DNA of 40,816 nt from Bacteroidales bacterium. Its GTDB lineage: Bacteria; Bacteroidota; Bacteroidia; Bacteroidales; UBA932. The translations under genes were made by a program, and so were the position numbers. The stretch is taken from positions 1-40,816 of the forward strand of contig JAFTBU010000058.1 in the NCBI GenBank assembly GCA_017455065.1, read 5' to 3'. Under the pieces are notes generated by a model that was not told where the DNA came from, made no database searches, and saw only the letters and a list, made by a program, of their open reading frames with translations. Numbering within the stretch: position 1 is the stretch's first letter; each line of letters begins with the position of its first letter. Shown here piece after piece: positions 1-7,568 of this stretch.

Positions 1-61
1 CGCGATCCGGCTTCGCGTATGAAAACAGCCTTATTTGTTCGCGAACCCGGGGACGCAGTGA

Positions 62-92
62 CGGTAGTGGTCCATTCGGTGGACCACTACCG
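62..92. repeat. Perfect hairpin 1 of a related pair
   Basis: A 13-bp perfect inverted repeat with arms CGGTAGTGGTCCA and TGGACCACTACCG encloses a 5-base loop (TTCGG). No T-run follows, so it is not a simple intrinsic terminator. The same arm core recurs in the next hairpin 19 bases downstream. Confidence 0.85.
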
Positions 93-111
93 CCAATATA
101 CCCGGGAAAAC

Positions 112-146
112 GATGGTAGTGGTCCACCAGATGGACCACTACCATC
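112..146. repeat. Perfect hairpin 2 of a related pair
   Basis: A 15-bp perfect inverted repeat with arms GATGGTAGTGGTCCA and TGGACCACTACCATC encloses a 5-base loop (CCAGA). It shares the 12-base core GGTAGTGGTCCA with hairpin 1, while the loop and outer arm bases differ. Four copies of the core therefore lie within 85 bp. Confidence 0.85.
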
Positions 147-212
147 ACCTATCCCCTGCCGGTTCCGCGGCGCAAACGAAATGGCCGTCCAGCGGTGGTG
201 GTGCCGCAACCC

Positions 213-244
213 CCGCCGCCGCAGGGCGTATATTGCGGCGGCGG
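213..244. repeat. GC-rich hairpin
   Basis: Perfect 11-bp arms (CCGCCGCCGCA / TGCGGCGGCGG) flank a 10-base loop (GGGCGTATAT). It is strongly folding but has no T-run on either side. Function unknown. Confidence 0.7.
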
Positions 245-298
245 CCCCCTCCGGAATGTGCCCTGCGTCGCGCCCTGGCAGCACCCCAGGCCGGTACG

Positions 299-333
299 GC
301 CGCAGCAGAAATGCCCCTGAGCAACGCTGCGGC
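299..333. repeat. Hairpin with 8-bp arms
   Basis: Arms GCCGCAGC (299-306) and GCTGCGGC (326-333) are perfectly complementary, with a 19-base loop between them. It is part of the structured block between 150 and 640. Confidence 0.55.
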
Positions 334-425
334 TCCGTAGCAGCCATTTTGCCCCGGCCCAGGTCGTTAATGAACTCGCCGGGAGCACGACCCCCTCCCA
401 GAGTGCGCTGTAGGGCATACCCGTA

Positions 426-458
426 CTCCAGGTGTCGGGTCGGAGCCTACACCTGGAG
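426..458. repeat. Hairpin with 10-bp arms
   Basis: Arms CTCCAGGTGT (426-435) and ACACCTGGAG (449-458) are perfectly complementary around a 13-base loop. The right arm overlaps an alternative stem (455-461 with 496-502), so two mutually exclusive folds are possible. Confidence 0.65.
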
Positions 459-515
459 CGCTACCACCCCATGGAGGCCACTCTGTGGCACCCCCGCGCT
501 CCCGTGATGTTCATT

Positions 516-553
516 AAGGTTCAACTCGAAAATCAAGGATCAACCCGAAATTC
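516..553. repeat. Two adjacent 19-bp direct repeats
   Basis: AAGGTTCAACTCGAAAATC (516-534) is followed directly by AAGGATCAACCCGAAATTC (535-553), which match at 16 of 19 positions. The unit is not a multiple of three and is not in a credible gene. An iteron-like protein-binding site or a chance duplication are both possible. Confidence 0.55.
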
Positions 554-599
554 AGAGGCACGCCGCCCCACAACAGAAGCCGCTAGAAGCGGGGTCGGC

Positions 600-634
600 T
601 TGCCTTTCGAGAACCAAATGGCGGCGGAAGGCAA
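600..634. repeat. Hairpin with 7-bp arms
   Basis: Arms TTGCCTT (600-606) and AAGGCAA (628-634) are complementary with a 21-base loop. A competing 6-bp stem (577-582 with 596-601, AAGCCG/CGGCTT) shares its left arm. No T-run follows. Confidence 0.45.
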
Positions 635-715
635 CCCTATACCCTCTGGAGGGCCGTAGAAGCCATGGTCGCCGGGCTTACGAATGTCATAATCGCAGTC
701 GCAGCGGGAGCGGGG

Positions 716-808
716 GAAGCTCCGCGGGCAACAACGGGCGGAACTCCGCGGGCAACAGCGGGCGGAACTCCGCGGGCAACAGCGGGCGGAACTCCGCGGG
801 CAACAGCG
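716..808. repeat. 24-bp tandem repeat, about 3.8 copies
   Basis: The unit begins GAACTCCGCGGGCAACAG and ends CGGGCG. Copies lie at 716-740 (25 bp, one extra base and one change), 741-764 and 765-788 (identical), and 789-808 (partial). The array stops about 28 bp before the -7 box of the phosphatase promoter. The length is a multiple of three and one frame would encode a GGTPRATA repeat, but no start site or family supports a gene. Confidence 0.9.
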
Positions 809-835
809 CCGGGCGAGTATGTCGGAAACATTTCG

Positions 836-843
836 TATATTTG
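836..843 (+). promoter_or_regulatory. Bacteroidetes -7 box of the phosphatase gene
   Basis: TATATTTG fits the TAnnTTTG consensus used by the Bacteroidetes primary sigma factor. It ends 6 bases before the ATG at 850, which predicts a transcript starting at or almost at the start codon. No clear -33 TTG is seen upstream, where the 24-bp repeat array lies. Confidence 0.6.
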
Positions 844-849
844 TTAGTT

Positions 850-2169
850 ATGAAAAAAGCAGCCATCATCGTCATCGCAGTTCTGTGCCTGGGCGCCATG
901 CAGCTCGGCACTCAGCAGGCCAACGCTCAACAGCCGAGCGCACAGCAGGCTGGGGCCAAGCACTTCGACCCCAAGGCGGCGGAGTATCTCAAGGAGAATC
1001 TCCCCCGCACCGGAAACAACATCCACTCCTACGAGACCGTCCCCGATGTGGAGAGTCCGGCGCCCGCCGGGTTCAAGGCTTTCTACATCAGCCACTACGG
1101 ACGCCACGGCTCCCGTTCCACCAGCGGGCAGGCGCAGTTCCAGGAGCTGGTGGACATCCTGACCAGCGCGAAGAACGTGCAGATCCTGACCCCGCAGGGA
1201 GATTCGCTGCTCAACGAAGCCGCACTTGTCCTCAAGTACCATGACACCATGGACGGAAGGCTCACCCAGAGAGGTGTACGCGAGCACCGCGAGATTGCCG
1301 CCCGCCTGTATGACCGCCATCCAGAAGTGCTCGGCGGCGCCAAGAAGATACGCGCCATTGCCAGCACCTCCCAGCGATGCATTGTCAGCATGAACAGCTT
1401 CACCGTATCCCTGGGCCAGAAGAACCCAGATCTGTTCTTCTACCTGGACTCCGGTTCCAAGATGATGAGCTACATCAGCAACACCGGCGACGCAAACCGC
1501 CTCACCTTCGGCACCGAGCAGATGATAGCCGAATGGACCAAGGACTGGCCGGTGGACACCGTCTCCATCATGAAGACCCTCTTCACCAGCGAGAAAGCCG
1601 CCCGCATACTTGTGCCCAGCTCCTCGCATCTGCAAGACCTCATCTTCCATGCGGCCCAGGTCGCTGAAGACTTCGACATCCCCACCACACCATACCGCTT
1701 CCTCCCCTTCGACGCCATATACAAGAGATGGAGCGAAAACAACCACTACCTCTACATGCACCACGGCAACTCCGCGGAATTCGGTGACCAGAGGGTACCC
1801 CTCGCCGAATCCCTCGTGCAGGATATCATTGACAAGGCGGAAGAAGCCATCGCCGGAGGTGAGTGGGCGGCAGACCTGAGGTTCGGACACGACTACCCCA
1901 TCCTGGCCCTCGTCAGCTACCTCGGCCTCGACGGCGTGAGCAAGAGGCTGAGTTTCGACCAGGTGGACTCGGAGTGGTACGGATGGGAGAACCTCTGCAT
2001 GGGCAGCAACCTCCAGATGATATTCTACCGCAACGATGCGGGGGTGGTCCTCGTGAAATTCCTGTACAATGAGCACGAGAAGACCGTCCAGGGGCTGAAG
2101 CCCTACCAGGGTTGCTACTACCGCTGGGACGACATCAAAGCCGATCCCGCCGGATACCGCAGATACTAA
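850..2169 (+). CDS. Secreted histidine-type phosphatase
   Basis: A 439-residue exported phosphomonoesterase of the histidine acid phosphatase branch (phytase/MINPP-like). It probably releases phosphate from organic phosphates outside the cytoplasm. Residues 1 to about 27 form a signal peptide ending near QANAQ. The catalytic signature RHGSR lies at 85-89, with His86 the expected phospho-acceptor. A GHDYP segment gives the proton-donor His347-Asp348. Length fits the family. I chose ATG 850 over the in-frame TTG at 841 because it begins a clean MKK signal peptide and the TTG lies inside the promoter -7 box. mutS follows 69 bases downstream on the same strand with no obvious terminator between. 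Substrate (phytate or another phosphate ester) cannot be decided here. Confidence 0.88.
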   Translation: MKKAAIIVIAVLCLGAMQLGTQQANAQQPSAQQAGAKHFDPKAAEYLKENLPRTGNNIHSYETVPDVESPAPAGFKAFYISHYGRHGSRSTSGQAQFQELVDILTSAKNVQILTPQGDSLLNEAALVLKYHDTMDGRLTQRGVREHREIAARLYDRHPEVLGGAKKIRAIASTSQRCIVSMNSFTVSLGQKNPDLFFYLDSGSKMMSYISNTGDANRLTFGTEQMIAEWTKDWPVDTVSIMKTLFTSEKAARILVPSSSHLQDLIFHAAQVAEDFDIPTTPYRFLPFDAIYKRWSENNHYLYMHHGNSAEFGDQRVPLAESLVQDIIDKAEEAIAGGEWAADLRFGHDYPILALVSYLGLDGVSKRLSFDQVDSEWYGWENLCMGSNLQMIFYRNDAGVVLVKFLYNEHEKTVQGLKPYQGCYYRWDDIKADPAGYRRY

Positions 2170-2238
2170 GATACCGCGAACCGGCAGCGCAGCAATGCAG
2201 CAAAGCAGCAGGACGCCGGGCAGGAAATATACTGGACA

Positions 2239-4851
2239 ATGGCAGGAAAAAGCAGTGAAGATACCCCGATGCTGAAGCAGTATTTCAGCATCAAGGCGCA
2301 GCACCCCGAGGCGCTGCTCCTTTACCGCGTCGGCGATTTCTACGAGACCTACAGTGACGATGCGGTGCTCGCGAGCAAAGTCCTGGGACTGGTGCTGACC
2401 AAGCGCTCCAACGGCGACAAAGGGACCACGCCCATGGCGGGATTCCCCCACCACGCCATCGACGGGTATCTCCAGAAGCTCATCCGCTCCGGCTACAAGG
2501 TCGCCATCTGCGACCAGCTCGAAGACCCCAAGCTCTCCACCTCCAAGCTCGTCAAGAGGGGCGTCACCGAAATCCTGACCCCCGGCATCGCCTTCGGCGA
2601 CGGCATGATGGAGCAGAAGGAGCACAACTACCTCGCCGGCCTCCATTTCGACGGCGACGAGTGCGGAGTGGCCTTCCTGGACGTCTCCACGGGCACTTTC
2701 CTCGTGGCCCAGGGCTCCCCGGACTACATAGGGACTCTCGTGTCGTCATTGTCCCCGAAAGAACTGGTGGTCAATCACGACTGCCTACGCATGGTGAAGG
2801 AGCGCTACCCGGAGTACTACACCACCTCCCTGGACGAATGGGCCTTCGTGTACGACGCCGCCCGGGAGAAGCTGCAGAAGCAGCTGGGGGTCAGCTCCCT
2901 CAAAGGCTTCGCCATCGACTGTTTCCCCCTGGCCATATGCTCCGCCGGCGCACTCATCGTGTACCTGGAGCAGACCCAGCACGTGGGGCTCAAGAATATC
3001 TGCTCCATCTCCCGCATCGACGAAGGCAAGTTCGTGTGGATGGACAAATTCACCTTCCGCAACCTCGAAGTCTTCGCCTCGAACTCCGGCCGTGAGGGCG
3101 TGAGCCTCGTGGACGTGATGGACCGCTGCTGCTCCCCCATGGGAGCGAGGCTCCTGCGCCAATGGCTCGCCATGCCCATCATGGATATCCCGGAGCTGGA
3201 GCGCCGCTACGGCACGGTCGGCTGGTTCCTGGACAATGAAGACGCCCTAGACAGCCTCCAGGCCATGATTTCTGATGTCGGCGACCTCGAAAGGATCATC
3301 TCCAGGGCCGCGACCGGGAAGATACTCCCCCGCGAAGTGCTCCAGCTCGGAAGGAGCCTGGGCCGCATGGCCCCCATCGGGGAGCTGTGCAATTCCTCCG
3401 GCAATGAGAATGTGATGAAGGCGGTCAAGGGGATGAAGGACTGCGACGCCCTGCTCCGGCAGATTCTCGCCACCATGGACCAGAGCGCTGCGGCGGCCAT
3501 AGGCAAGGGCGACGTGATCGCCGCCGGGGTGGACAAGGAGCTCGACGAGCTCAGGGCCATCTCACGCGGTGGCAAGGACTACCTGCTCCAGATGCAGCAG
3601 CGGGAGATAGAACGCACCGGCATCAGCTCCCTCAAAATAGGGTACAACAATGTCTTCGGCTACTATATCGAAGTGCGCAACACCTTCAAGGAGCTCGTCC
3701 CCCCGGAGTGGATACGCAAGCAGACCCTGGTGAGCGCCGAGCGCTACATCACCGAAGAGCTGAAGGAATACGAAGAGAAGATACTCGGAGCCGAGAACAG
3801 CATATACGAAATAGAGTCCAGGATCTACGCCTCGCTGGTGGCGGACATCCAGAAACGCATACGCGACATCCAGGAAAACTGCCGCATCATCTCCCGGCTC
3901 GACGTCCTCTCGGGCTTCGCTGCCCTCGCCGCCGAAAGGCACTACTGCCGCCCTGTCGTGGACAAGAGCAACACCCTGGACATAAAAGCCGGACGGCATC
4001 CCGTCATCGAGACCCTGATGGCCCCGGGCGAAGAATACGTCCCCAACGACATCCATCTGGACAGCCGCAACGAGCAGATCATGATACTCACCGGTCCCAA
4101 CATGGCAGGTAAGTCGGCGCTCCTCCGCCAGACCGCCCTCATCGTGCTGATGGCCCAGGTGGGCTCCTTCGTGCCGGCCGACAGCGCGGTGTTCGGCTAC
4201 TTCGACAAACTGTTCACCCGCGTCGGGGCCACCGACAACATCTCCCGCGGCGAGTCCACCTTCATGGTGGAGATGTTGGAGACCTCGATGATCATGCACA
4301 ACCTCTCCCAGCGCTCCCTGGTGCTGCTGGACGAGATAGGCCGCGGCACCTCGACCTACGACGGCATGTCCATCGCCCGCGCCCTGGTGGAGTACATTCA
4401 CGAATACGGCAAGGGAGCCAAGACCCTGTTCGCCACCCACTACCACGAACTCAACGACATAGCCGACAGGTTCAAGAGGGTGCGCAATTACCATATCACC
4501 GTCAAGGAAGAGGGCAAGCAGGTGATTTTCCTGCGCAAACTCGCCCCCGGCGGAGTCGCGCACAGCTTCGGTATCCATGTGGCAAGGATGGCGGGCATGC
4601 CCCGGGAAGTCACCGACATCGCCGAGAAGACCCTGAAGGATCTCGAAAGGAGGGAGAAGGGAGCCAAGGCCGCGGAAGAGCGCGGGGACATAGCCGAAGA
4701 CGGCAGCGTCCAACTGTCATTCTTCCAGCTCGACGACCCCACCCTGAGCGCGATTAAATCCCGGCTGGAAGCCGCAGACCTCAACAACATGACGCCCCTG
4801 CAGGCCTTCGACCTGATACGGGAAATGAAAAAGGAACTGGGCCTGTCCTAG
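2239..4851 (+). CDS. mutS: DNA mismatch repair protein MutS
   Basis: An 870-residue MutS1 that recognises base mismatches and small loops and starts mismatch repair with MutL. The N-terminal mismatch-binding motif is intact (GDFYE, Phe34 and Glu36). The C-terminal ABC-type ATPase has Walker A GPNMAGKS at 619-626, Walker B LVLLDEIGRG at 694-703 and the following TST signature. Length matches bacterial MutS1 (about 850-880). The start at 2239 leaves the usual short lead before TPMLKQYF. The stop overlaps the stop of the convergent transporter gene in a shared CTAG (4848-4851), so there is no room for a terminator between them. Confidence 0.98.
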   Translation: MAGKSSEDTPMLKQYFSIKAQHPEALLLYRVGDFYETYSDDAVLASKVLGLVLTKRSNGDKGTTPMAGFPHHAIDGYLQKLIRSGYKVAICDQLEDPKLSTSKLVKRGVTEILTPGIAFGDGMMEQKEHNYLAGLHFDGDECGVAFLDVSTGTFLVAQGSPDYIGTLVSSLSPKELVVNHDCLRMVKERYPEYYTTSLDEWAFVYDAAREKLQKQLGVSSLKGFAIDCFPLAICSAGALIVYLEQTQHVGLKNICSISRIDEGKFVWMDKFTFRNLEVFASNSGREGVSLVDVMDRCCSPMGARLLRQWLAMPIMDIPELERRYGTVGWFLDNEDALDSLQAMISDVGDLERIISRAATGKILPREVLQLGRSLGRMAPIGELCNSSGNENVMKAVKGMKDCDALLRQILATMDQSAAAAIGKGDVIAAGVDKELDELRAISRGGKDYLLQMQQREIERTGISSLKIGYNNVFGYYIEVRNTFKELVPPEWIRKQTLVSAERYITEELKEYEEKILGAENSIYEIESRIYASLVADIQKRIRDIQENCRIISRLDVLSGFAALAAERHYCRPVVDKSNTLDIKAGRHPVIETLMAPGEEYVPNDIHLDSRNEQIMILTGPNMAGKSALLRQTALIVLMAQVGSFVPADSAVFGYFDKLFTRVGATDNISRGESTFMVEMLETSMIMHNLSQRSLVLLDEIGRGTSTYDGMSIARALVEYIHEYGKGAKTLFATHYHELNDIADRFKRVRNYHITVKEEGKQVIFLRKLAPGGVAHSFGIHVARMAGMPREVTDIAEKTLKDLERREKGAKAAEERGDIAEDGSVQLSFFQLDDPTLSAIKSRLEAADLNNMTPLQAFDLIREMKKELGLS

Positions 4852-6164
4852 AGCAGATTGCTCAGGAAGATGAGCAGTATCACCACCGGAGCGGCATACC
4901 TCACGAAGAAATAGAAAAAGCCGAAGATCCGGGCATTGCCCCGCTGGCCCCCTTCACCCGTAAACTCGCCCCACACGTCGCTGCGCTTCATCTTCCAGCC
5001 CACGAATAGCACGAACAGCAGACCGCCGAAAGTCATCAGGTAGTTGGAAGTGAGGATGTCGCAGAAATCGAAGACGGCCGGGGACACGGCACACAGGCTG
5101 CCCAGGGCCCAGGTCCCCAGGAGTATGTACAGCACGGCCCTGCGCCTGGACAGATGCCTCTCCTCAACCAGATAGGCCACGCCCACCTCGAACATCGATA
5201 TCGAGGAAGTCAGGGCGGCGATCACCACCGTCAGGAAGAAGATGATCGAGATCAGGCGGCTTATGAAAGGCAGCTGCTCTCCCATGCTGGCGAAGACGAA
5301 GGGAAGGGTCTCGAAGATGAGTCCCGGTCCGGCGCCAGGCTCTATGCCGGCGGCGAAGACGGCAGGGATCACGGCGAAACCCGCGAGCACCGCGAATGCC
5401 AGGTCAAACATGGCCGTCCCCATGCCGGAGCGGACTATATTGTCCTCCTTCTTCATATAGGAGGAATAGGTCAATATGGTCCCGACGCCCAGCGAGAGCG
5501 AGAAGAACGCCTGCCCCATGGCATCGGCGAGGACCCTCGGGCTCATGCGGGAGAAATCAGGCTTCAGCAGGTAGCGCACCCCCTCCGAGGAACCTTCCAG
5601 GGAAAGGGAATAGACCATGATGGTGACGATGAAGATGAAAAGCAGCGGAAGGGAGATGCGGTTGAAGCGCTCGATGCCCGATTTCACGCCCGCTGCGACC
5701 ACCCCCGCGGTGGCGAAGATGAAGAGGGTGTTGCACACCAGGGGCATCCACAGAGAGGAGGTGAAGGCGGCGAAATTGCCGGTATCCCCGACGCAGAATC
5801 CCCGCGACAGGGATTGGAAGAAGAAGCCTATGGACCAGCCGCCCACGACGCTGTAGAAGGACAATATTATGAGCGGCGAGATGACGGTGAGTATGCCCAG
5901 CCATTTCCAGCCGGTCCCGGGGGCCAGTTTCTCCATGGCTCCGATGGTGCCCGCCTGGGCCCGGCGGCCGATGATGGTCTCGCAGAGCAATATCGGCACC
6001 GAAAGGAACACGACGCAGAGCAGGTACACCAGCACGAAGGCAGCCCCTCCGCCCTGCCCCACCATGTAGGGGAAGCGCCAAATGTTGCCGAGCCCTATGG
6101 CCGAGCCGGCCATCGCCATCACCGCAGCCATGTTGCTGCCGAACTGTTCCCTGCCTGAAGCCAT
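4848..6164 (-). CDS. Sodium-dependent transporter, NSS/SNF family (copy 1)
   Basis: A 438-residue inner-membrane symporter of the neurotransmitter:sodium symporter family, whose bacterial members import amino acids with Na+. The TM1 signature GSAIGLGNIWRFPY (about residues 20-33) holds the Na+ and substrate backbone ligands. About 11 hydrophobic segments follow, as in MhsT-like members. It is the last gene of a minus-strand operon, 4 bases after the paralogue that starts at 7536; the two are clearly related along their length. The substrate cannot be assigned from sequence. The TAG stop overlaps the mutS stop on the other strand. Confidence 0.93.
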   Translation of the reverse strand: MASGREQFGSNMAAVMAMAGSAIGLGNIWRFPYMVGQGGGAAFVLVYLLCVVFLSVPILLCETIIGRRAQAGTIGAMEKLAPGTGWKWLGILTVISPLIILSFYSVVGGWSIGFFFQSLSRGFCVGDTGNFAAFTSSLWMPLVCNTLFIFATAGVVAAGVKSGIERFNRISLPLLFIFIVTIMVYSLSLEGSSEGVRYLLKPDFSRMSPRVLADAMGQAFFSLSLGVGTILTYSSYMKKEDNIVRSGMGTAMFDLAFAVLAGFAVIPAVFAAGIEPGAGPGLIFETLPFVFASMGEQLPFISRLISIIFFLTVVIAALTSSISMFEVGVAYLVEERHLSRRRAVLYILLGTWALGSLCAVSPAVFDFCDILTSNYLMTFGGLLFVLFVGWKMKRSDVWGEFTGEGGQRGNARIFGFFYFFVRYAAPVVILLIFLSNLL

Positions 6165-6168
6165 GCAG

Positions 6169-7536
6169 CTAAAGTATGAAATTGGTGACGAAGATTATGG
6201 CAATGAAGACAGGCGCCACCCATTTGATGAGGAAATAAATGAAGCCGAAGAGCTTGACATTCACCGGGCGGGTGCCCCCGTTGGTGATTTCGTCATAGAC
6301 GTCCTGCCTGGGCAGGGCGAAGCCCACGAAGATTACGGTCAGGAAGGCCAGGAGCAGCAGCAGGATGTTGGATGAGAACCAGTCGAGCAGGTCGAATATC
6401 GCCTTCCCGGAAATCTGGATGTGCGCCAGGGGGCCGAAGGACAGCGAGCAGACCACGCCCAGCAGGCCGCAGGCAAGGAAGACCGCCAGGGTCGCCTTGG
6501 GGCGGGACCAGCGGGAGCGGTCGATCAGGAACGACACTCCGACTTCGAAAAGGGAGATGCAGGAAGTCAGGGCCGCCATCAATATCGAAAGGAAGAAAAC
6601 GACGGAGAACAGGGTGCTGAGCCAGGGGACCTCCTGTCCGAGGCTGGAGAACACATAGGGTATGCTCTGGAAAATAAGGCCTGTACCCGCTCCGGGGGCT
6701 ATCCCTGCGGCGAACACGGCCGGCATCACGGCAAAGCCGGCAAGTATGGCGAAGAGCAGGTCGGAGACTGCAGTACCTGCGCCCGACAGGACTATGTCCT
6801 CCTTTTTGCTCACATAAGAGCCATAGGTGATGATCGCTCCCATGCCCAGCGAGAGGGAATAGAAACTCTGGCCCAGGGCGAAGGCGAAGGAGCGCGGGGT
6901 GATCTGGCTGAAGTCGGGCTTCAGCAGGTACCGGACCCCGTCCATGGCCCCGGGAAGGGACACGGAATAGACTATCATGGCGATGATCAGGAAAAACAGC
7001 GTGGGGATGGTGATCTTGCTGAATTTCTCTATCCCGGACTTGACGCCGAAGAGCACGACCAGGGCGCAGATGCCCAGGAACACCAGGTGGCAGACTATGG
7101 GACCCCAGACAGAGCTGATGAATCCCCCGAAGATGCCGCTCGCCGCCGATGGCTCCACGCTGACGAACTGCCCCGTGCAGGCCCTCAGGAAATAATCCAG
7201 GGACCAGCCGCCTATGACGCTGTAGTAGGAGTTGATGATCAGGGGGGTGAACACGGCCAGGAAGCCCGCAAATTTCCAGACCTTGTGGCCGGGACGGAGG
7301 CTGTGCATGGCCCCGTAGGCGCTCTTGCGGCTGCGGCGTCCCACCGTTACCTCCGCGACGAACACCGGAAGCGACACGATCAGAGTCGAGAGTATGTATA
7401 TCAATATGAATGCGGCGCCGCCGTATTCCCCGACGATGTAGGGGAAACGCCAGATGTTGCCGAGGCCGATAGCGGAACCGGCCATCGTCAGAACTACCGC
7501 AGCGCGGCTTCCGAAATGTTCTCTTTTGGTGCTCAT
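6169..7536 (-). CDS. Sodium-dependent transporter, NSS/SNF family (copy 2)
   Basis: A 455-residue Na+-coupled symporter with the same TM1 signature (GSAIGLGNIWRFPY) and a similar order of membrane helices to the neighbouring copy. The tandem pair probably arose by duplication followed by clear divergence, for example FGSRAAVVLTMAGS here against FGSNMAAVMAMAGS in copy 1, which suggests different substrates. It lies 32 bases after folA and is likely read from the upstream operon. Amino-acid import is the family role; the actual solute is not known. Confidence 0.93.
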   Translation of the reverse strand: MSTKREHFGSRAAVVLTMAGSAIGLGNIWRFPYIVGEYGGAAFILIYILSTLIVSLPVFVAEVTVGRRSRKSAYGAMHSLRPGHKVWKFAGFLAVFTPLIINSYYSVIGGWSLDYFLRACTGQFVSVEPSAASGIFGGFISSVWGPIVCHLVFLGICALVVLFGVKSGIEKFSKITIPTLFFLIIAMIVYSVSLPGAMDGVRYLLKPDFSQITPRSFAFALGQSFYSLSLGMGAIITYGSYVSKKEDIVLSGAGTAVSDLLFAILAGFAVMPAVFAAGIAPGAGTGLIFQSIPYVFSSLGQEVPWLSTLFSVVFFLSILMAALTSCISLFEVGVSFLIDRSRWSRPKATLAVFLACGLLGVVCSLSFGPLAHIQISGKAIFDLLDWFSSNILLLLLAFLTVIFVGFALPRQDVYDEITNGGTRPVNVKLFGFIYFLIKWVAPVFIAIIFVTNFIL

Positions 7537-7568
7537 ACTACTACTAACCGATCTTCAAGCCTGGGGCT

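Larger units (their letters stand above)
1..849. other. Long GC-rich non-coding region rich in inverted and tandem repeats
   Basis: No open frame here has a recognisable domain, and the frames that exist overlap on both strands with low-complexity Pro/Arg/Ala-rich translations, so I call no gene. The stretch is dense in perfect inverted repeats: 62-92, 112-146, 213-244 (11-bp arms), 299-333 (8-bp arms), 426-458 (10-bp arms) and 600-634 (7-bp arms). It also has a duplicated 19-mer (516-553) and a 24-bp tandem repeat (716-808). The last bases hold the promoter of the phosphatase gene. A structured RNA, a decayed gene or a repeat-rich intergenic element are all possible; I see no tRNA or rRNA in it. 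Confidence 0.7.

Noticed and set aside
62-146. Intrinsic terminators
   Set aside because: The stems are long and perfect but neither is followed by a T-run on either strand.
19-507. A 162-residue frame in the left non-coding block
   Set aside because: Pro/Arg-rich, no domain, overlapped by equally long frames on both strands, and it passes through several perfect hairpins.
510-560. tRNA-like T-arm (GGTTCAACTC)
   Set aside because: No acceptor, D or anticodon stem can be built around it, and the sequence is better explained as half of a direct repeat.
716-808. CRISPR array
   Set aside because: The repeats are head to tail without spacers and no cas genes are present.
665-847. A 60-codon frame encoding a GGTPRATA repeat
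   Set aside because: It comes only from the 24-bp tandem repeat, has no family or start signal, and runs into the promoter of the next gene.
844-2646. A 600-residue open frame on the minus strand opposite the phosphatase and mutS
   Set aside because: It is a shadow of the GC-rich plus-strand genes: Val/Gly/Leu-rich composition, no domain, no promoter, and it spans two well-supported genes.
3562-4713. A 383-residue minus-strand frame opposite mutS
   Set aside because: Antisense frame within the conserved mutS coding sequence, with no recognisable motif; the plus strand has all MutS motifs.
5154-6158. A 334-residue plus-strand frame opposite the first NSS transporter
   Set aside because: Highly charged, His/Gly/Glu-rich translation typical of the antisense of membrane helices; the transporter on the minus strand is well supported.
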